From positions 25,823-89,822 of the forward strand of contig NZ_JAKIKR010000016.1 in the NCBI RefSeq assembly GCF_023284025.1: a stretch of 64,000 nt of DNA, given 5' to 3'. Position numbers and translations under genes: made by a program. This stretch comes from Shewanella abyssi (GTDB lineage: Bacteria; Pseudomonadota; Gammaproteobacteria; Enterobacterales; Shewanellaceae). Of the stretch, positions 26,140-35,285 are shown piece after piece (position 1 is the stretch's first letter; the number at the start of each line of letters is the position of its first letter). The notes under the pieces are model-generated. The model did no database searches. It saw nothing but the letters and a program-made list of their open reading frames with translations, and had not been told where the DNA came from.

Positions 26140-26838
26140 ATGGCAGTGCAAATCCTCATTAAGCAAATTTCAGGTTTATATCGCGGTAATGATCTTACAA
26201 CACTTGGCTCAGTGCAAAGTGGCATTAACCAAAAGCGAGGTTATAAGCAGCTGCTTGTTACCCAAGAAATGGTCGAAGGTGATAGTCAGGCAGATCCTAA
26301 GCATCATGGTGGTTTGGATCGGGTATTACACCATTTTCCTCGCGAGCATTATGGTCAGTATCGCCGCTGGGATATGATCTCTGGTTTTAAAGATGCTCCC
26401 ACGATGGGCGAGAACATTAGTACTGTAGGGCTAGACGAAACCCAAGTGAATATTGGCGATATAATTCAAATAGGTGAGGTGCGGTTGCAGGTGACTCAGC
26501 CTAGGTCGCCCTGCTTTAAGCTTAACCTGCAGTTCGGCCACAATGAGTTTGCGTTAGCGATGCAACAGAGTGGTCGCTGTGGTTGGTTCTATCGTGTACT
26601 GAAGACCGGCACTATTACTGAAACTGACACCATTACGCTTGTTGAAAGGTGCTCAGATATGAGTATTGCAGAAGCGATGCATATCTATTTTTTACCCGAT
26701 TTTGATGCCGTTCAGTATCAGCGCCTAGCTGATTGTCCGGGACTTGCAGCTTCCTGGGTGGGGAGTTTACAACGTCGCATCGCTAATAATGCCATTGAAG
26801 ATTGGCAAATGCGTTTATATGGGGTACAACAAGTATAG
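26140..26838 (+). CDS. MOSC domain protein (YiiM-like)
   Basis: 232 aa. MOSC domain with DPKHHGGLDRVLHHFPREHY near the start (HGG.D.A.. motif), TMGENISTVGLDE, VNIGDIIQIGEVRLQVTQPRSPCFKLNL (the conserved Cys of MOSC) and SGRCGWFYRVLKTG. MOSC proteins handle the Mo cofactor or act in mARC-type detoxification; YiiM is linked to 6-hydroxylaminopurine resistance. It fits the Mo-rich content of the window but stands alone. The ATG at 26140 is chosen over TTG 26137. Confidence 0.88.
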   Translation: MAVQILIKQISGLYRGNDLTTLGSVQSGINQKRGYKQLLVTQEMVEGDSQADPKHHGGLDRVLHHFPREHYGQYRRWDMISGFKDAPTMGENISTVGLDETQVNIGDIIQIGEVRLQVTQPRSPCFKLNLQFGHNEFALAMQQSGRCGWFYRVLKTGTITETDTITLVERCSDMSIAEAMHIYFLPDFDAVQYQRLADCPGLAASWVGSLQRRIANNAIEDWQMRLYGVQQV

Positions 26839-26900
26839 TTAGTGCTGGAAACAGTCATTTAATAAACTGATAAATAAGATTAAAATTCAAGGAGTGAAGC

Positions 26901-27248
26901 ATGACCCAAGATGAAAAAAACATGGGCATAGTAGTGCATTTGACCAGCTTTTCTGGCTACTTAATCCCTTTTGGGAGTATTTTAGGACCATTGATCGTAT
27001 GGCTGATGCAGCGAGATGAGCTGCCATTTGTGGATAGCTGTGGGCGTAACTGCTTGAACTTTAAGATCAGCATGGCGATCTACGCCATGATCAGTGCGGT
27101 ATTGATGTTGATTGGTGTAGGATTCATTCTGCTGGGTATTATTGCCATTGTCGATATTGTGCTGACGATTATAGCGGCGATGAAAGCCAGCGAAGGCGAG
27201 AGCTATAAATATCCATTATCGATTAATTTTATCAAGCCACGCACCTAA
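26901..27248 (+). CDS. DUF4870 / Tic20-like small membrane protein
   Basis: 115 aa with TM helices at about 12-33, 60-82 and 82-102. The pattern EKNMGIVVHLTSFSGYLIPFGSILGPLIVWL..RDE and the central CGRNCLNFKISMAIY are characteristic of DUF4870. Function unknown. RBS AAGGAG, 7 nt before the ATG. Confidence 0.85.
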   Translation: MTQDEKNMGIVVHLTSFSGYLIPFGSILGPLIVWLMQRDELPFVDSCGRNCLNFKISMAIYAMISAVLMLIGVGFILLGIIAIVDIVLTIIAAMKASEGESYKYPLSINFIKPRT

Positions 27249-27258
27249 GCCAAATTGC

Positions 27259-27278
27259 CTATCGAGTGATCTCGATAG
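27259..27278. terminator. Hairpin between convergent genes
   Basis: Perfect CTATCGAG / CTCGATAG stem with a 4-nt loop between the DUF4870 gene and the chemoreceptor gene. There is no T-run, so terminator function is uncertain. Confidence 0.45.
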
Positions 27279-27306
27279 ACAACATCATCACTATTAACGC
27301 TATGAG

Positions 27307-29223
27307 TTAAATTTTAAAGTTAGCCACTAATGAATCGAGTCGATGGGCAAGTTGAGTTAATGATTGACTTGCCTTAGCCGCATCTTTAGCCGTATCGGCA
27401 GTACGTTGAGTGATATCGTTAATATCACTGACGTTACGATTAATATCTTCTACCACCGTTGATTGCTCTTCAGTGGCAGCTGCCACTTGTATGTTCATGT
27501 CACTGATTGAGCCGATACGCTCACTAATGCCTGTGAGTGACCGACTCGCTTCATCAACAGCATTCACTCCTTCAATAGAGCGAGAGCGGCTTTTCTCCAT
27601 CGCTTCTACCGCGCGGCTGGCTTCGGCTTGCAGCTTATCAATCATCACTTGCACCTCATTGGTTGAGGTCGCTGTGCGTGATGCAAGGCTACGTACTTCA
27701 TCGGCAACAACCGCAAAACCACGCCCCGCTTCACCCGCTCGAGCAGCTTCTATTGCAGCATTGAGTGCTAGCAAGTTTGTCTGCTCTGATACTGCGCGAA
27801 TAACATCGAGAATACTTTCGATAGATTTAGTGTGCGTCGCTAATGAATCAATGACTTCGCCGACTTGCTCTACATCATTAGAAAGCTGACTAATGGTTTC
27901 CCGTGCTCGAGTGACAACAACTTGTCCGGTACTCGAGTCGGTATCAGCAGCTCTGGCGGTATCAGCGGCTTGTGCGGCATTACTGGCAATTTCATTTACC
28001 GTTGCGCCCATTTCGTTAATGGCGGCGACCACCATAAGGGTTTGATCTTTTTGCAGCTGACTGTCTTCTAACGTGCGCTGCGCTTGGCGAGATACATCGA
28101 TGGCAGAGCAACCTAGTTGCTTGCTGGTTTCAGCGACTTCAATCACCGAGGCTTGAATTTTACTGATAAAGCTATTAAACCCCTTTGCTAACTGTGCTAA
28201 TTCATCATTGCCGTCAACCGGGAGTCGTTGCCGTAGATCGCCTTCACCTTCACCGATGTCGGCCAGCATTGTAGCCACTTTAGCGATGGGGCGGCTAATT
28301 GAACTGGCGACCAAGCTTGATAGTGCAATAAAAATAGCAGCAATAACGGCTGTCCAAATAAGGATCTTATAGGCTGACTCTTCGAGTAGCGAAAAAATTT
28401 CACTTTCAGGTACTTGGGCAACTAAGTACCAATCCATTGAGGGAATGTAGCTGCTTGCAATAAGCATTGATTGACCATCGATATCTGTTTTCAGTAGGTT
28501 GAAATCAGTGTGGCGCATTAGGCTCGAAGTGTCGGTGCCACGATATAGGTTGTTTAGATCAGCTTTGCCTATTTGGGTCGTATCTTGGTGTAATTTGACT
28601 TGGCCCTTGCTGTCGACCAAATAGACAAAGCCTGATTGCTCAATTTTAAATGACCGCAGTAACTGCACCATGTCATCGAGAGATTTTCCTAAACCGACTA
28701 AGCCTCGACCGTTAGGTTGTTGATAATTGATAAAGAGCTTCACATCGCCATTGTCTTCAGTGAAAACATTGAGCATCGTCTCTTGGCCACTGTTCTTGTA
28801 ATCGAAGAACCAAGCGTCTTGAGCTGGATTGAGCACCCGCAAAAAACCATCTTGAGTGTAGTAAGCGGCGCTTTCTCTGTCCGCAAAAGAGGCTTGCGCT
28901 AAATCGTATTGCTGAGAGATAGCATTAAGCTGGCTTATCAGCAAAGCTTCACGTGCTGCAGGACGATCCTCTGCAAGCCATTGCAGCAACAATTTATTGT
29001 TGGCGAGCTGCTGCGCTGCATTCATTAATGTTGATATGTTGAGTTCAACCTTGTTACGAATTTGCGCTAACATATTGGGCATTTCCGAGGTCAACATTCG
29101 TTGTTCTACCACCTGTTTAGCACTTTGTTGGCTAAGTATGCCAACCAGGGCGGTGGAGAGTAAAACGGTTAGCGTAACGGTAAGTAGTATTTTCTGTTTG
29201 ATGGTGAGCATATTCAATTTCAT
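27307..29223 (-). CDS. Methyl-accepting chemotaxis protein
   Basis: About 638 aa. TM1 near residues 8-30, a periplasmic dCache-type ligand domain (about 35-280, with [18 protein letters not shown]), TM2, HAMP, then the signalling hairpin with the tip [19 protein letters not shown] followed by [15 protein letters not shown]. No C-terminal CheR-tether pentapeptide is seen (ends LVANFKI). Start unclear: Met at 29250, 29223 and 29211 are all in frame and none has a good ribosome site; 29223 ([10 protein letters not shown]) fits the usual distance to TM1. Confidence 0.9.
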   Translation of the reverse strand: MKLNMLTIKQKILLTVTLTVLLSTALVGILSQQSAKQVVEQRMLTSEMPNMLAQIRNKVELNISTLMNAAQQLANNKLLLQWLAEDRPAAREALLISQLNAISQQYDLAQASFADRESAAYYTQDGFLRVLNPAQDAWFFDYKNSGQETMLNVFTEDNGDVKLFINYQQPNGRGLVGLGKSLDDMVQLLRSFKIEQSGFVYLVDSKGQVKLHQDTTQIGKADLNNLYRGTDTSSLMRHTDFNLLKTDIDGQSMLIASSYIPSMDWYLVAQVPESEIFSLLEESAYKILIWTAVIAAIFIALSSLVASSISRPIAKVATMLADIGEGEGDLRQRLPVDGNDELAQLAKGFNSFISKIQASVIEVAETSKQLGCSAIDVSRQAQRTLEDSQLQKDQTLMVVAAINEMGATVNEIASNAAQAADTARAADTDSSTGQVVVTRARETISQLSNDVEQVGEVIDSLATHTKSIESILDVIRAVSEQTNLLALNAAIEAARAGEAGRGFAVVADEVRSLASRTATSTNEVQVMIDKLQAEASRAVEAMEKSRSRSIEGVNAVDEASRSLTGISERIGSISDMNIQVAAATEEQSTVVEDINRNVSDINDITQRTADTAKDAAKASQSLTQLAHRLDSLVANFKI

Positions 29224-29447
29224 AAAAATTAGATGGCCTAATACAGCCATTATCTAAGGCTGAAAGTAGTTGATTGAAAGCAGACTCGTCACCGCTGAAG
29301 TAAAACCGGTTTAGAGGTTTAGCTTTGTGAAGAGGGATCTGTTTTGTAACGTGTAGGAATAAAGGCAGGTATCTGAATTTCAGTCTGAAATTTGTACTCT
29401 TATATTAGCGCGGCGGATTATGTCTACTTTTTGTTATTGGCGCAACT

Positions 29448-29477
29448 AAAAATGCACACCTTTTGGTGTGCATTTGC
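29448..29477 (-). terminator. Terminator after etfQO
   Basis: AAATGCACACC-TTTT-GGTGTGCATTT, a perfect 11-bp stem; read on the minus strand it ends in TTTTTAG, downstream of the ETF-QO gene. It lies inside a 327-bp gap (29224-29550) that is otherwise without recognised features. Confidence 0.85.
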
Positions 29478-29550
29478 TTAAAACATCACAAATTATATGG
29501 ATATCGATTCATTAAAAAGTAGCATTTTATGAACTGCAACCTCAGCTAAT

Positions 29551-31200
29551 TTACATATTGGGATAGTTAGGACCGCCACCGCCCTCAGGTGTTACCCAAG
29601 TGATATTCTGGCTCGGATCCTTGATATCGCAAGTCTTGCAGTGAATACAGTTTTGACCATTAATCACAAACTTCTTCTCACCCGCTTCTTCGATGATTTC
29701 ATAAACACCCGCTGGACAGTAGCGTTGTGCCGGTTCATCAAATTTAACCAAGTTGAAATCGATTGGAATGCGAGCATCCTTTAAACGAAGGTGGCACAGC
29801 TGATCTTCTTCATGAAAAGTATTCGACAAATAAACCGACGACAACTTATCGAAGCTGAGTTTTCCATCTGGTTTAGGATAATCGATTTTATTGTATGCAC
29901 TCGATTCAGCCATTTGGGCATAATCAGGCTTTTCATCTCTAAGTGTGATCGGGAACTTACCGCCAAACCAATTTTGGTCAACAAAGTTAAATGCACCGCC
30001 AAGATAAGTACCAAACTTGTGCATAGCGGGACCAAAATTGCGTGAGCAATAAAGTTCCTCTTTTAGCCAGCTCTCATCAAATCGCTCTTGCAGGCAATTG
30101 AGATCTTTACCTGCCTCTACGCCTGCTAGCATCGCTTGTGCAAGGGTTTCAGCCGCCAACATTCCACTCTTCATCGCGGTATGTGTGCCCTTAATTTTGG
30201 CAAAGTTCAAGGTACCCGCATCACAGCCAATAATCATTCCACCAGGGAAGGTGAGTTTGGGTAAAGAGTTTAGGCCACCTTTAGTGATAGCACGAGCACC
30301 GTAAGATATCCGTTCTCCGCCAGTCAGGGTTTTAGCGATTACTGGATGAGTCTTGTAGCGCTGGAATTCATCAAATGGGCTTAGATGCGGATTCTTGTAA
30401 TTAAGATCGATAATCAAACCAACGGCGACTTGGTTGTTCTCGAAGTGATACATAAAACCACCACCCGATGCGCCTTCAGTCAAAGGCCAGCCACCGGTAT
30501 GTACCACCTTGCCAAGCTCATGTTGCTCGCTTGGCACAGTCCAGATCTCTTTAAAGCCTAGACCATAATGTTGTGGGGTTTTACCATTGTCGAGTTGGTA
30601 TTTCTCAATCAGTTGCTTGCCTAAATGGCCGCGGCAGCCTTCGCCAAATACCGTGTATTTGGCGTGAAGTTCCATGCCGGGTTCATAGCTATCTTTCGGT
30701 TGGCCATCTTCGCCAACGCCCATGTCACCAATCTGGATCCCTTTCACGCTGCCATCGATATTAAAAAGCAGTTCGCTTGCAGGGAAACCAGGGAACACTT
30801 CAACTCCAAGCTCTTCAGCGCGTTCGGCTAGCCAGCGGCATAGATTGCCGACACTGATAATGTAATTGCCTTGGTTGTGCATGGTTTTTGGCACCAAGGC
30901 ATTAGGCATTACACGGGCAGCCGTTGCTGAGCTCAACATGTGGATCTCATCACTGCTGACCGCGGTGTGTAGCGGTGCGCCGGACTCTTTCCAGTTATCA
31001 AAAAGCTCGCTTAATACTTTAGGTTCAAAAACCGCTCCAGAGAGAATGTGGGCTCCAACTTCAGAACCTTTCTCTACCACACAGACCGTGAGTTCTTGGC
31101 CACTGTCTTTGGATATTTGCATTAAACGACAAGCTGCTGCTAATCCTGAGGGGCCCGCACCCACGATTACAACATCGAATTCCATCGATTCGCGTTCCAT
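29551..31200 (-). CDS. Electron transfer flavoprotein-ubiquinone oxidoreductase
   Basis: 549 aa, inner-membrane-associated flavoprotein that passes electrons from ETF to ubiquinone. FAD-binding VVIVGAGPSGLAAACRL at residues 8-24; GAHILSGAVFEP; GGLNSLPKLTFPGGMIIGCDAG; and the C-terminal 4Fe-4S domain CIHCKTCDIKDPSQNITWV ending GGGGPNYPNM, the fingerprint of ETF-QO. Full length. The ATG at 31200 is followed by MEFDVVIVG; ATG at 31185 is an alternative. Monocistronic, ended by the hairpin at 29448. Confidence 0.95.
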   Translation of the reverse strand: MERESMEFDVVIVGAGPSGLAAACRLMQISKDSGQELTVCVVEKGSEVGAHILSGAVFEPKVLSELFDNWKESGAPLHTAVSSDEIHMLSSATAARVMPNALVPKTMHNQGNYIISVGNLCRWLAERAEELGVEVFPGFPASELLFNIDGSVKGIQIGDMGVGEDGQPKDSYEPGMELHAKYTVFGEGCRGHLGKQLIEKYQLDNGKTPQHYGLGFKEIWTVPSEQHELGKVVHTGGWPLTEGASGGGFMYHFENNQVAVGLIIDLNYKNPHLSPFDEFQRYKTHPVIAKTLTGGERISYGARAITKGGLNSLPKLTFPGGMIIGCDAGTLNFAKIKGTHTAMKSGMLAAETLAQAMLAGVEAGKDLNCLQERFDESWLKEELYCSRNFGPAMHKFGTYLGGAFNFVDQNWFGGKFPITLRDEKPDYAQMAESSAYNKIDYPKPDGKLSFDKLSSVYLSNTFHEEDQLCHLRLKDARIPIDFNLVKFDEPAQRYCPAGVYEIIEEAGEKKFVINGQNCIHCKTCDIKDPSQNITWVTPEGGGGPNYPNM

Positions 31201-31458
31201 CAGTTACCTTCCTTCATTTTCCCCCGATGACCTACAGTGGTAAAAGCTCAACCACTATAAACGGGTGTTTTAATGTTTAGCTTCACCTTACCTGAAAATA
31301 GGGCTATGGCACAGAGTTTAAACAGATCTAGTGCAGCTATTTTAAGCAATTATTTAGGTGACGGCTGTCACATATATTCCACACTTGCTGCTTTTTAACA
31401 CTAACTGCCGCGATGACGCTATGGTTTGTCACCAAAATACGCCTATAATCAAGGCTGA

Positions 31459-31558
31459 CGGTTCTCCGAGCTTCTGATCCTACGTCGACACAGATACGGG
31501 TTTTTAGCCGTGGCAATAACGCCACCGGGGTGAGAAAAGAAATGATCTCACCTCCCCT
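31459..31558 (+). promoter_or_regulatory. Candidate molybdenum-cofactor (Moco) riboswitch upstream of moaA
   Basis: Leader of about 100 nt directly before moaA, rich in nested pairs: GTGGC-AATAAC-GCCAC (31510-31525), then GGGGTGAGA / TCTCACC near 31527-31552 with CCTCCCC closing onto the GGGG. The strings CTCCGAGC, CGACACAG and AGCCGTGG resemble what I remember of the Moco RNA motif in gammaproteobacterial moaA leaders. No covariance search was possible, so this is a candidate; location and compact structure are the strongest support. The rest of the 375-bp gap must hold the promoter. Confidence 0.65.
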
Positions 31559-31575
31559 TACTTGGAAAGGTGATC

Positions 31576-32556
31576 ATGTCCCAACTACAAGACAATTTTG
31601 GTCGACGGTTTCATTATTTGCGTATGTCAGTGACTGACGTATGTAACTTTAAATGCACTTATTGCCTCCCCGATGGTTACCGTCCTGACGGTAAACCTAA
31701 GTTTTTAGATCTCAATGAGATAGAGCATTTAGTGTCTGCTTTCTCTGAAGTCGGCACGCAAAAAATTCGCATCACCGGTGGTGAGCCTTCTTTGCGCAAA
31801 GATTTCACCGATATTATTCGTATCGTTAAAGATAACGAAAAAATCAACACTATCGCCGCCACCACTAATGGATACCGCTTAGCGGCGCATGCCCAAGAGT
31901 GGTATGACGCAGGGCTAAGACGCATCAATATCTCTGTCGACAGTCTCGATCCGAAAATGTTTTATCAAATTACCGGTGAAAACAAGTTTGACGAGGTAAT
32001 GCGGGGTGTCGATGCGGCACTAGAGGCGGGCTTTGAGCGGGTAAAAATCAACGCCGTATTGCTTAAAGGCCTAAATGACAAAGACTTGCCACGCTTCCTG
32101 CATTGGATCAAAAGTACGCCTATTGATTTGCGGTTTATTGAGCTGATGGAAACGGGCATGGGCCAAGATTACTTTAAAGCTCACCATTTAGCCGGCGCCG
32201 ATATTAAAACCCAATTGCAACAAGAGGGCTGGCAGTTTGATACTCCAGCTGCCGACGATGGCCCTGCACAAAACTTTAGCCATCAAGACTATCAAGGTCG
32301 AATAGGGCTGATCATGCCTTATGCTAAAAACTTTTGTGCCAGCTGTAATCGCTTGCGAGTATCAGCTAAAGGTAAGTTGCACCTGTGTTTGTTCACCGAA
32401 AATGGCGTCGACTTACGAGACTTACTGCAAACACCTGATCAACAAGCTGAGCTTATTGAGCGTTTGCATGGGCAGTTAGCGCAGAAGAAAGAGACACATT
32501 TTCTGCATGACGGTATCACAGGCGTGACCCAGCATCTTGCTTCTATCGGTGGCTAA
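31576..32556 (+). CDS. moaA: GTP 3',8-cyclase MoaA, copy 1
   Basis: Radical SAM enzyme for the first step of molybdopterin synthesis (GTP to 3',8-cyclo-GTP). N-terminal cluster CNFKCTYC in SVTDVCNFKCTYCLPDGY; C-terminal cluster ligands in KNFCASCNRLRVSAKGKLHLC; C-terminal di-glycine (IGG) needed for activity in the family. KIRITGGEPSLRKDF is the GGEP motif. The ATG at 31576 has GGAAAGG upstream; GTG 31570 is an alternative. First gene of the moa-mod region. A second, more canonical moaA is at 52796. Confidence 0.93.
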   Translation: MSQLQDNFGRRFHYLRMSVTDVCNFKCTYCLPDGYRPDGKPKFLDLNEIEHLVSAFSEVGTQKIRITGGEPSLRKDFTDIIRIVKDNEKINTIAATTNGYRLAAHAQEWYDAGLRRINISVDSLDPKMFYQITGENKFDEVMRGVDAALEAGFERVKINAVLLKGLNDKDLPRFLHWIKSTPIDLRFIELMETGMGQDYFKAHHLAGADIKTQLQQEGWQFDTPAADDGPAQNFSHQDYQGRIGLIMPYAKNFCASCNRLRVSAKGKLHLCLFTENGVDLRDLLQTPDQQAELIERLHGQLAQKKETHFLHDGITGVTQHLASIGG

Positions 32557-32559
32557 ATT

Positions 32560-32601
32560 CTGTTCTGACGCAAATCTATTGCGTCAGAACAGCGCTATAA
32601 T
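32560..32601 (+). promoter_or_regulatory. Perfect 14-bp hairpin plus -10 TATAAT between moaA and moaB
   Basis: CTGTTCTGACGCAA-ATCTA-TTGCGTCAGAACAG is a perfect inverted repeat immediately followed by CGC and TATAAT (32596-32601). It may end moaA transcripts without a T-run, act as an operator, or both. A separate promoter for moaBCDE is plausible. Confidence 0.55.
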
Positions 32602-32639
32602 CGCCGCATTGACTAAATTAGTTATATAAAGAGACCGTT

Positions 32640-33164
32640 ATGGGACATTGTACTCAGAGCCAATTTTTGCCACTTAATATTGCTGTATTAACTCTATCTG
32701 ACACTCGGAGTATCGACAACGATACCTCAGGTCAGTTTTTAGAGACTGCACTAGTTGAAGCCGGACACAACTTGGCCGATCGTCAGATAATTACAGATGA
32801 CAAATACCAGATCCGTGCAGTGATCTCTCAATGGGTTGCCTCAAATAACGTGCAAGTGATTATCACCACCGGCGGCACCGGTTTTACTGAAAGAGACAAT
32901 ACACCAGAGGCTGTTAAGCCACTGTTTGACCGCGACATTGAAGGTTTTGGTGAGCTATTTCGTCATATCACCTATACCGAGCTTGGTACTTCAACTGTGC
33001 AATCTCGGGCACTGGGCGGCATCGCCAATAAAACCGCTATATTTTGTCTTCCTGGCTCCACTGGTGCCTGTAAAACAGGTTGGAATAAGTTGCTCAAAGA
33101 GCAGCTCGATGCCAGCCATCGTCCATGTAATTTTGTGATGCACATTAAGAAAATAACAGACTAA
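32640..33164 (+). CDS. moaB: Molybdenum cofactor biosynthesis protein B (MoaB)
   Basis: 174 aa, MogA/MoaB fold. NIAVLTLSDTRSIDNDTSG at the start, VIITTGGTGFTERDNTPEAV in the middle and FCLPGSTGACKTGWNKLL near the end, which are the molybdopterin-binding loops. Probably adenylylates molybdopterin (a MogA-like role) or serves under tungstate use. RBS AAAGAGA.. before the ATG. Followed by an intercistronic hairpin and moaC. Confidence 0.93.
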   Translation: MGHCTQSQFLPLNIAVLTLSDTRSIDNDTSGQFLETALVEAGHNLADRQIITDDKYQIRAVISQWVASNNVQVIITTGGTGFTERDNTPEAVKPLFDRDIEGFGELFRHITYTELGTSTVQSRALGGIANKTAIFCLPGSTGACKTGWNKLLKEQLDASHRPCNFVMHIKKITD

Positions 33165-33168
33165 CTTG

Positions 33169-33220
33169 TAGATAACCCCTTGTGCTAACTGCAACTATTG
33201 CAAGGTTAGCAGGCTATCTA
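33169..33220 (+). other. Nested stem-loop between moaB and moaC
   Basis: Outer stem TAGATA/TATCTA, middle stem GCTAAC/GTTAGC and a short inner TGCAA/TTGCA pair form one long imperfect hairpin without a T-run in the 100-bp gap. Possibly modulates moaC-moaE expression. Confidence 0.5.
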
Positions 33221-33264
33221 TACGGTGATTTGATAAACATGTTGATTAAGAAGGTTTAACCCTA

Positions 33265-33741
33265 ATGACAAATGCTTTTACCCATATCAATGCAGATGGT
33301 AACGCGCACATGGTTGATGTTACTGATAAATCAGTAACTGAACGTGAAGCAAGAGCGGAAGCTTATATCGAGATGGCGAGTGAAACGCTGGAGATGATCA
33401 TCAGCGGCAGCCACCATAAAGGTGATGTATTTGCCACTGCACGTATTGCTGGCATTCAAGCAGCAAAGAAAACCTCAGATTTGATCCCCTTATGTCACCC
33501 ACTAATGCTGACTAAAGTCGAGGTTGAGCTTGAAGCGCAGCCTGAGCATAACCGTGTTTGGATCCGCAGCTTGTGTAAGCTTTCGGGCAAAACAGGGGTT
33601 GAAATGGAAGCCTTAACAGCGGCATCAACAGCTGCACTGACTATTTACGATATGTGTAAAGCAGTACAAAAAGATATGGTGATTTCTCAAGTGCGTTTAC
33701 TTGAGAAGCGTGGCGGTAAATCGGGTCACTTTAAGGTATAG
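33265..33741 (+). CDS. moaC: Cyclic pyranopterin monophosphate synthase MoaC
   Basis: 158 aa. [25 protein letters not shown] at the start, [17 protein letters not shown] (catalytic region), [24 protein letters not shown] and a final [14 protein letters not shown], all diagnostic of MoaC. Converts 3',8-cyclo-GTP to cPMP. 6 bp before moaD, same operon. Confidence 0.96.
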   Translation: MTNAFTHINADGNAHMVDVTDKSVTEREARAEAYIEMASETLEMIISGSHHKGDVFATARIAGIQAAKKTSDLIPLCHPLMLTKVEVELEAQPEHNRVWIRSLCKLSGKTGVEMEALTAASTAALTIYDMCKAVQKDMVISQVRLLEKRGGKSGHFKV

Positions 33742-33747
33742 AAAGAG

Positions 33748-33999
33748 ATGATAAACGTACTGTTTTTTGCACAAGTTAGAGAGTTACTCGGTACCGCAAG
33801 TATTAAAGTTGCAGCGGACGAAAATACCCAAACAGCTGAAGGGTTGCGAGCAACCTTAGCCGCCACAGATGATAAATGGGCCAAGATTATGGCCTCAGAC
33901 AAACTATTGGTGGCGGTTAATCAAACCATTAGCCAGTGGGATACCGCTATCGAAGATGGCGATGAAGTCGCCTTTTTCCCGCCAGTAACCGGAGGCTAA
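33748..33999 (+). CDS. moaD: Molybdopterin synthase sulfur carrier subunit MoaD
   Basis: 83 aa, ubiquitin-like. INVLFFAQVRELLG at the start and VAFFPPVTGG at the end; the terminal Gly-Gly is the thiocarboxylation site. The stop is followed after one base by the moaE ATG, so the two subunits are translationally coupled. Confidence 0.95.
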   Translation: MINVLFFAQVRELLGTASIKVAADENTQTAEGLRATLAATDDKWAKIMASDKLLVAVNQTISQWDTAIEDGDEVAFFPPVTGG

Positions 34000-34000
34000 G

Positions 34001-34450
34001 ATGATCCGTGTACAAACTGCAGATTTTAGTGTTCCAGAAGAGTATCAGCTCATTAGCCAAGATAATGGTGATGGCGCAGTGGTCACTTTTGTTGGTAAGG
34101 TACGTGACTTCAATGATGGCAGCGCGGTTACAGATCTGACCCTTGAGCATTATCCAGGTATGACCGAAGCGGTATTGCATCAAATCGAAGCCGAGGCGCG
34201 TGAGCGCTGGCCACTTAACCAGGTAACCATTATTCATCGTGTTGGTCGCATGGCTTTGGGTGAGCAGATTGTTTTTATTGGTGTGACTAGCGCCCATCGA
34301 AAAGCGGCCTTTGCTGCCTGTGAGTTTTTAATCGACTTTTTAAAGACCAAGGCGCCCTTTTGGAAGCTTGAAGCGGGTAAAGAGGGTGCTAGCTGGGTTG
34401 AAGCGCGTGATTCTGATGAACAAGCGGCTAATGTGTGGCATAAAAAGTAA
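34001..34450 (+). CDS. moaE: Molybdopterin synthase catalytic subunit MoaE
   Basis: 149 aa. GAVVTFVGKVRDFNDG, LEHYPGMTE, IIHRVGRMALGEQIVFIGVTSAHRKAAF and LKTKAPFWKLE, with the catalytic Lys in KTKAPFWK. Transfers sulfur from MoaD to cPMP. Full length. Confidence 0.96.
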   Translation: MIRVQTADFSVPEEYQLISQDNGDGAVVTFVGKVRDFNDGSAVTDLTLEHYPGMTEAVLHQIEAEARERWPLNQVTIIHRVGRMALGEQIVFIGVTSAHRKAAFAACEFLIDFLKTKAPFWKLEAGKEGASWVEARDSDEQAANVWHKK

Positions 34451-34505
34451 TCGTACTTGATCTAACCTAACTTAACTTAACCTAATTCATCTTGGGAGTG
34501 GCTTA

Positions 34506-35285
34506 ATGAAGCTGAGCGTGGTCTTGCTGTCGGCGTTAATGCCGTTGTTGCTACTAAGCAAAGCGGCTGTAGCTGCTGAGGATGTGCCAGTGATTGCGGC
34601 GGCATCGAGTATTAAGTTTGCATTAGATGATGTGGCTGAACAGTTTCAACAAGATACTGGCCGTAAGGTGCGGATAACCTATGGTTCGTCAGGCAATTTT
34701 GTTGCCCAAATAAAGCATGGTGCGCCGTTTGAACTTTTTCTCTCAGCTGACGAGCGCTACACCAATCAACTGACTAGTGCAGGCAAAACTCAGGGTAAAG
34801 GGACTGTTTACGCAGTCGGAAAGCTAGCGCTTGCCGCCCCTAAAACTTCCCCGCTAGTCTTAGATAAAAACCTCGCTGGGCTAAAGCTGCTTATCGACGC
34901 CCAAAAACTTAAGCGTTTTGCCATTGCCAATCCAGACCATGCTCCCTACGGAGAGCGTGCGAAAGAGGCATTGCAAAACTTAGGCTTGTGGCAAACGATC
35001 CAACCGCAACTTATTTTTGGCGAGAATGTATCGCAAGCGGCGCAATTTGCACTGAGCGGCTCAACCCAAGGCGGGTTAATCGCTTTATCGCTCGCATCGG
35101 CAGAGCGTTTTAAGCGCCGCGCAAATTATGTGGTTATCCCACAATCGCTTTATACCCCATTGAAGCAACGCATGGTGTTGACCCTAAAAGCCAAGCAAAC
35201 TGCCAATGACTTTTACCACTACATTCAAACCGACAAAGCGCAGCATATCTTTGCTGAGTATGGTTTCGGCAAAGCGGTTAACTAA
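34506..35285 (+). CDS. modA: Molybdate ABC transporter periplasmic binding protein ModA
   Basis: 259 aa with a signal peptide (LLSALMPLLLLSKAAVAAED). AAASSIKFALDDVAEQF begins the mature fold; YGSSGNFVAQIKHGAPFELFLSADERY and FAIANPDHAPYGERAKEAL are the ModA oxyanion-binding segments (Ser and Thr/Tyr ligands). The stop overlaps the modB start by one base (TAATG). 55 bp after moaE, so uptake and cofactor synthesis are linked. Confidence 0.93.
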   Translation: MKLSVVLLSALMPLLLLSKAAVAAEDVPVIAAASSIKFALDDVAEQFQQDTGRKVRITYGSSGNFVAQIKHGAPFELFLSADERYTNQLTSAGKTQGKGTVYAVGKLALAAPKTSPLVLDKNLAGLKLLIDAQKLKRFAIANPDHAPYGERAKEALQNLGLWQTIQPQLIFGENVSQAAQFALSGSTQGGLIALSLASAERFKRRANYVVIPQSLYTPLKQRMVLTLKAKQTANDFYHYIQTDKAQHIFAEYGFGKAVN

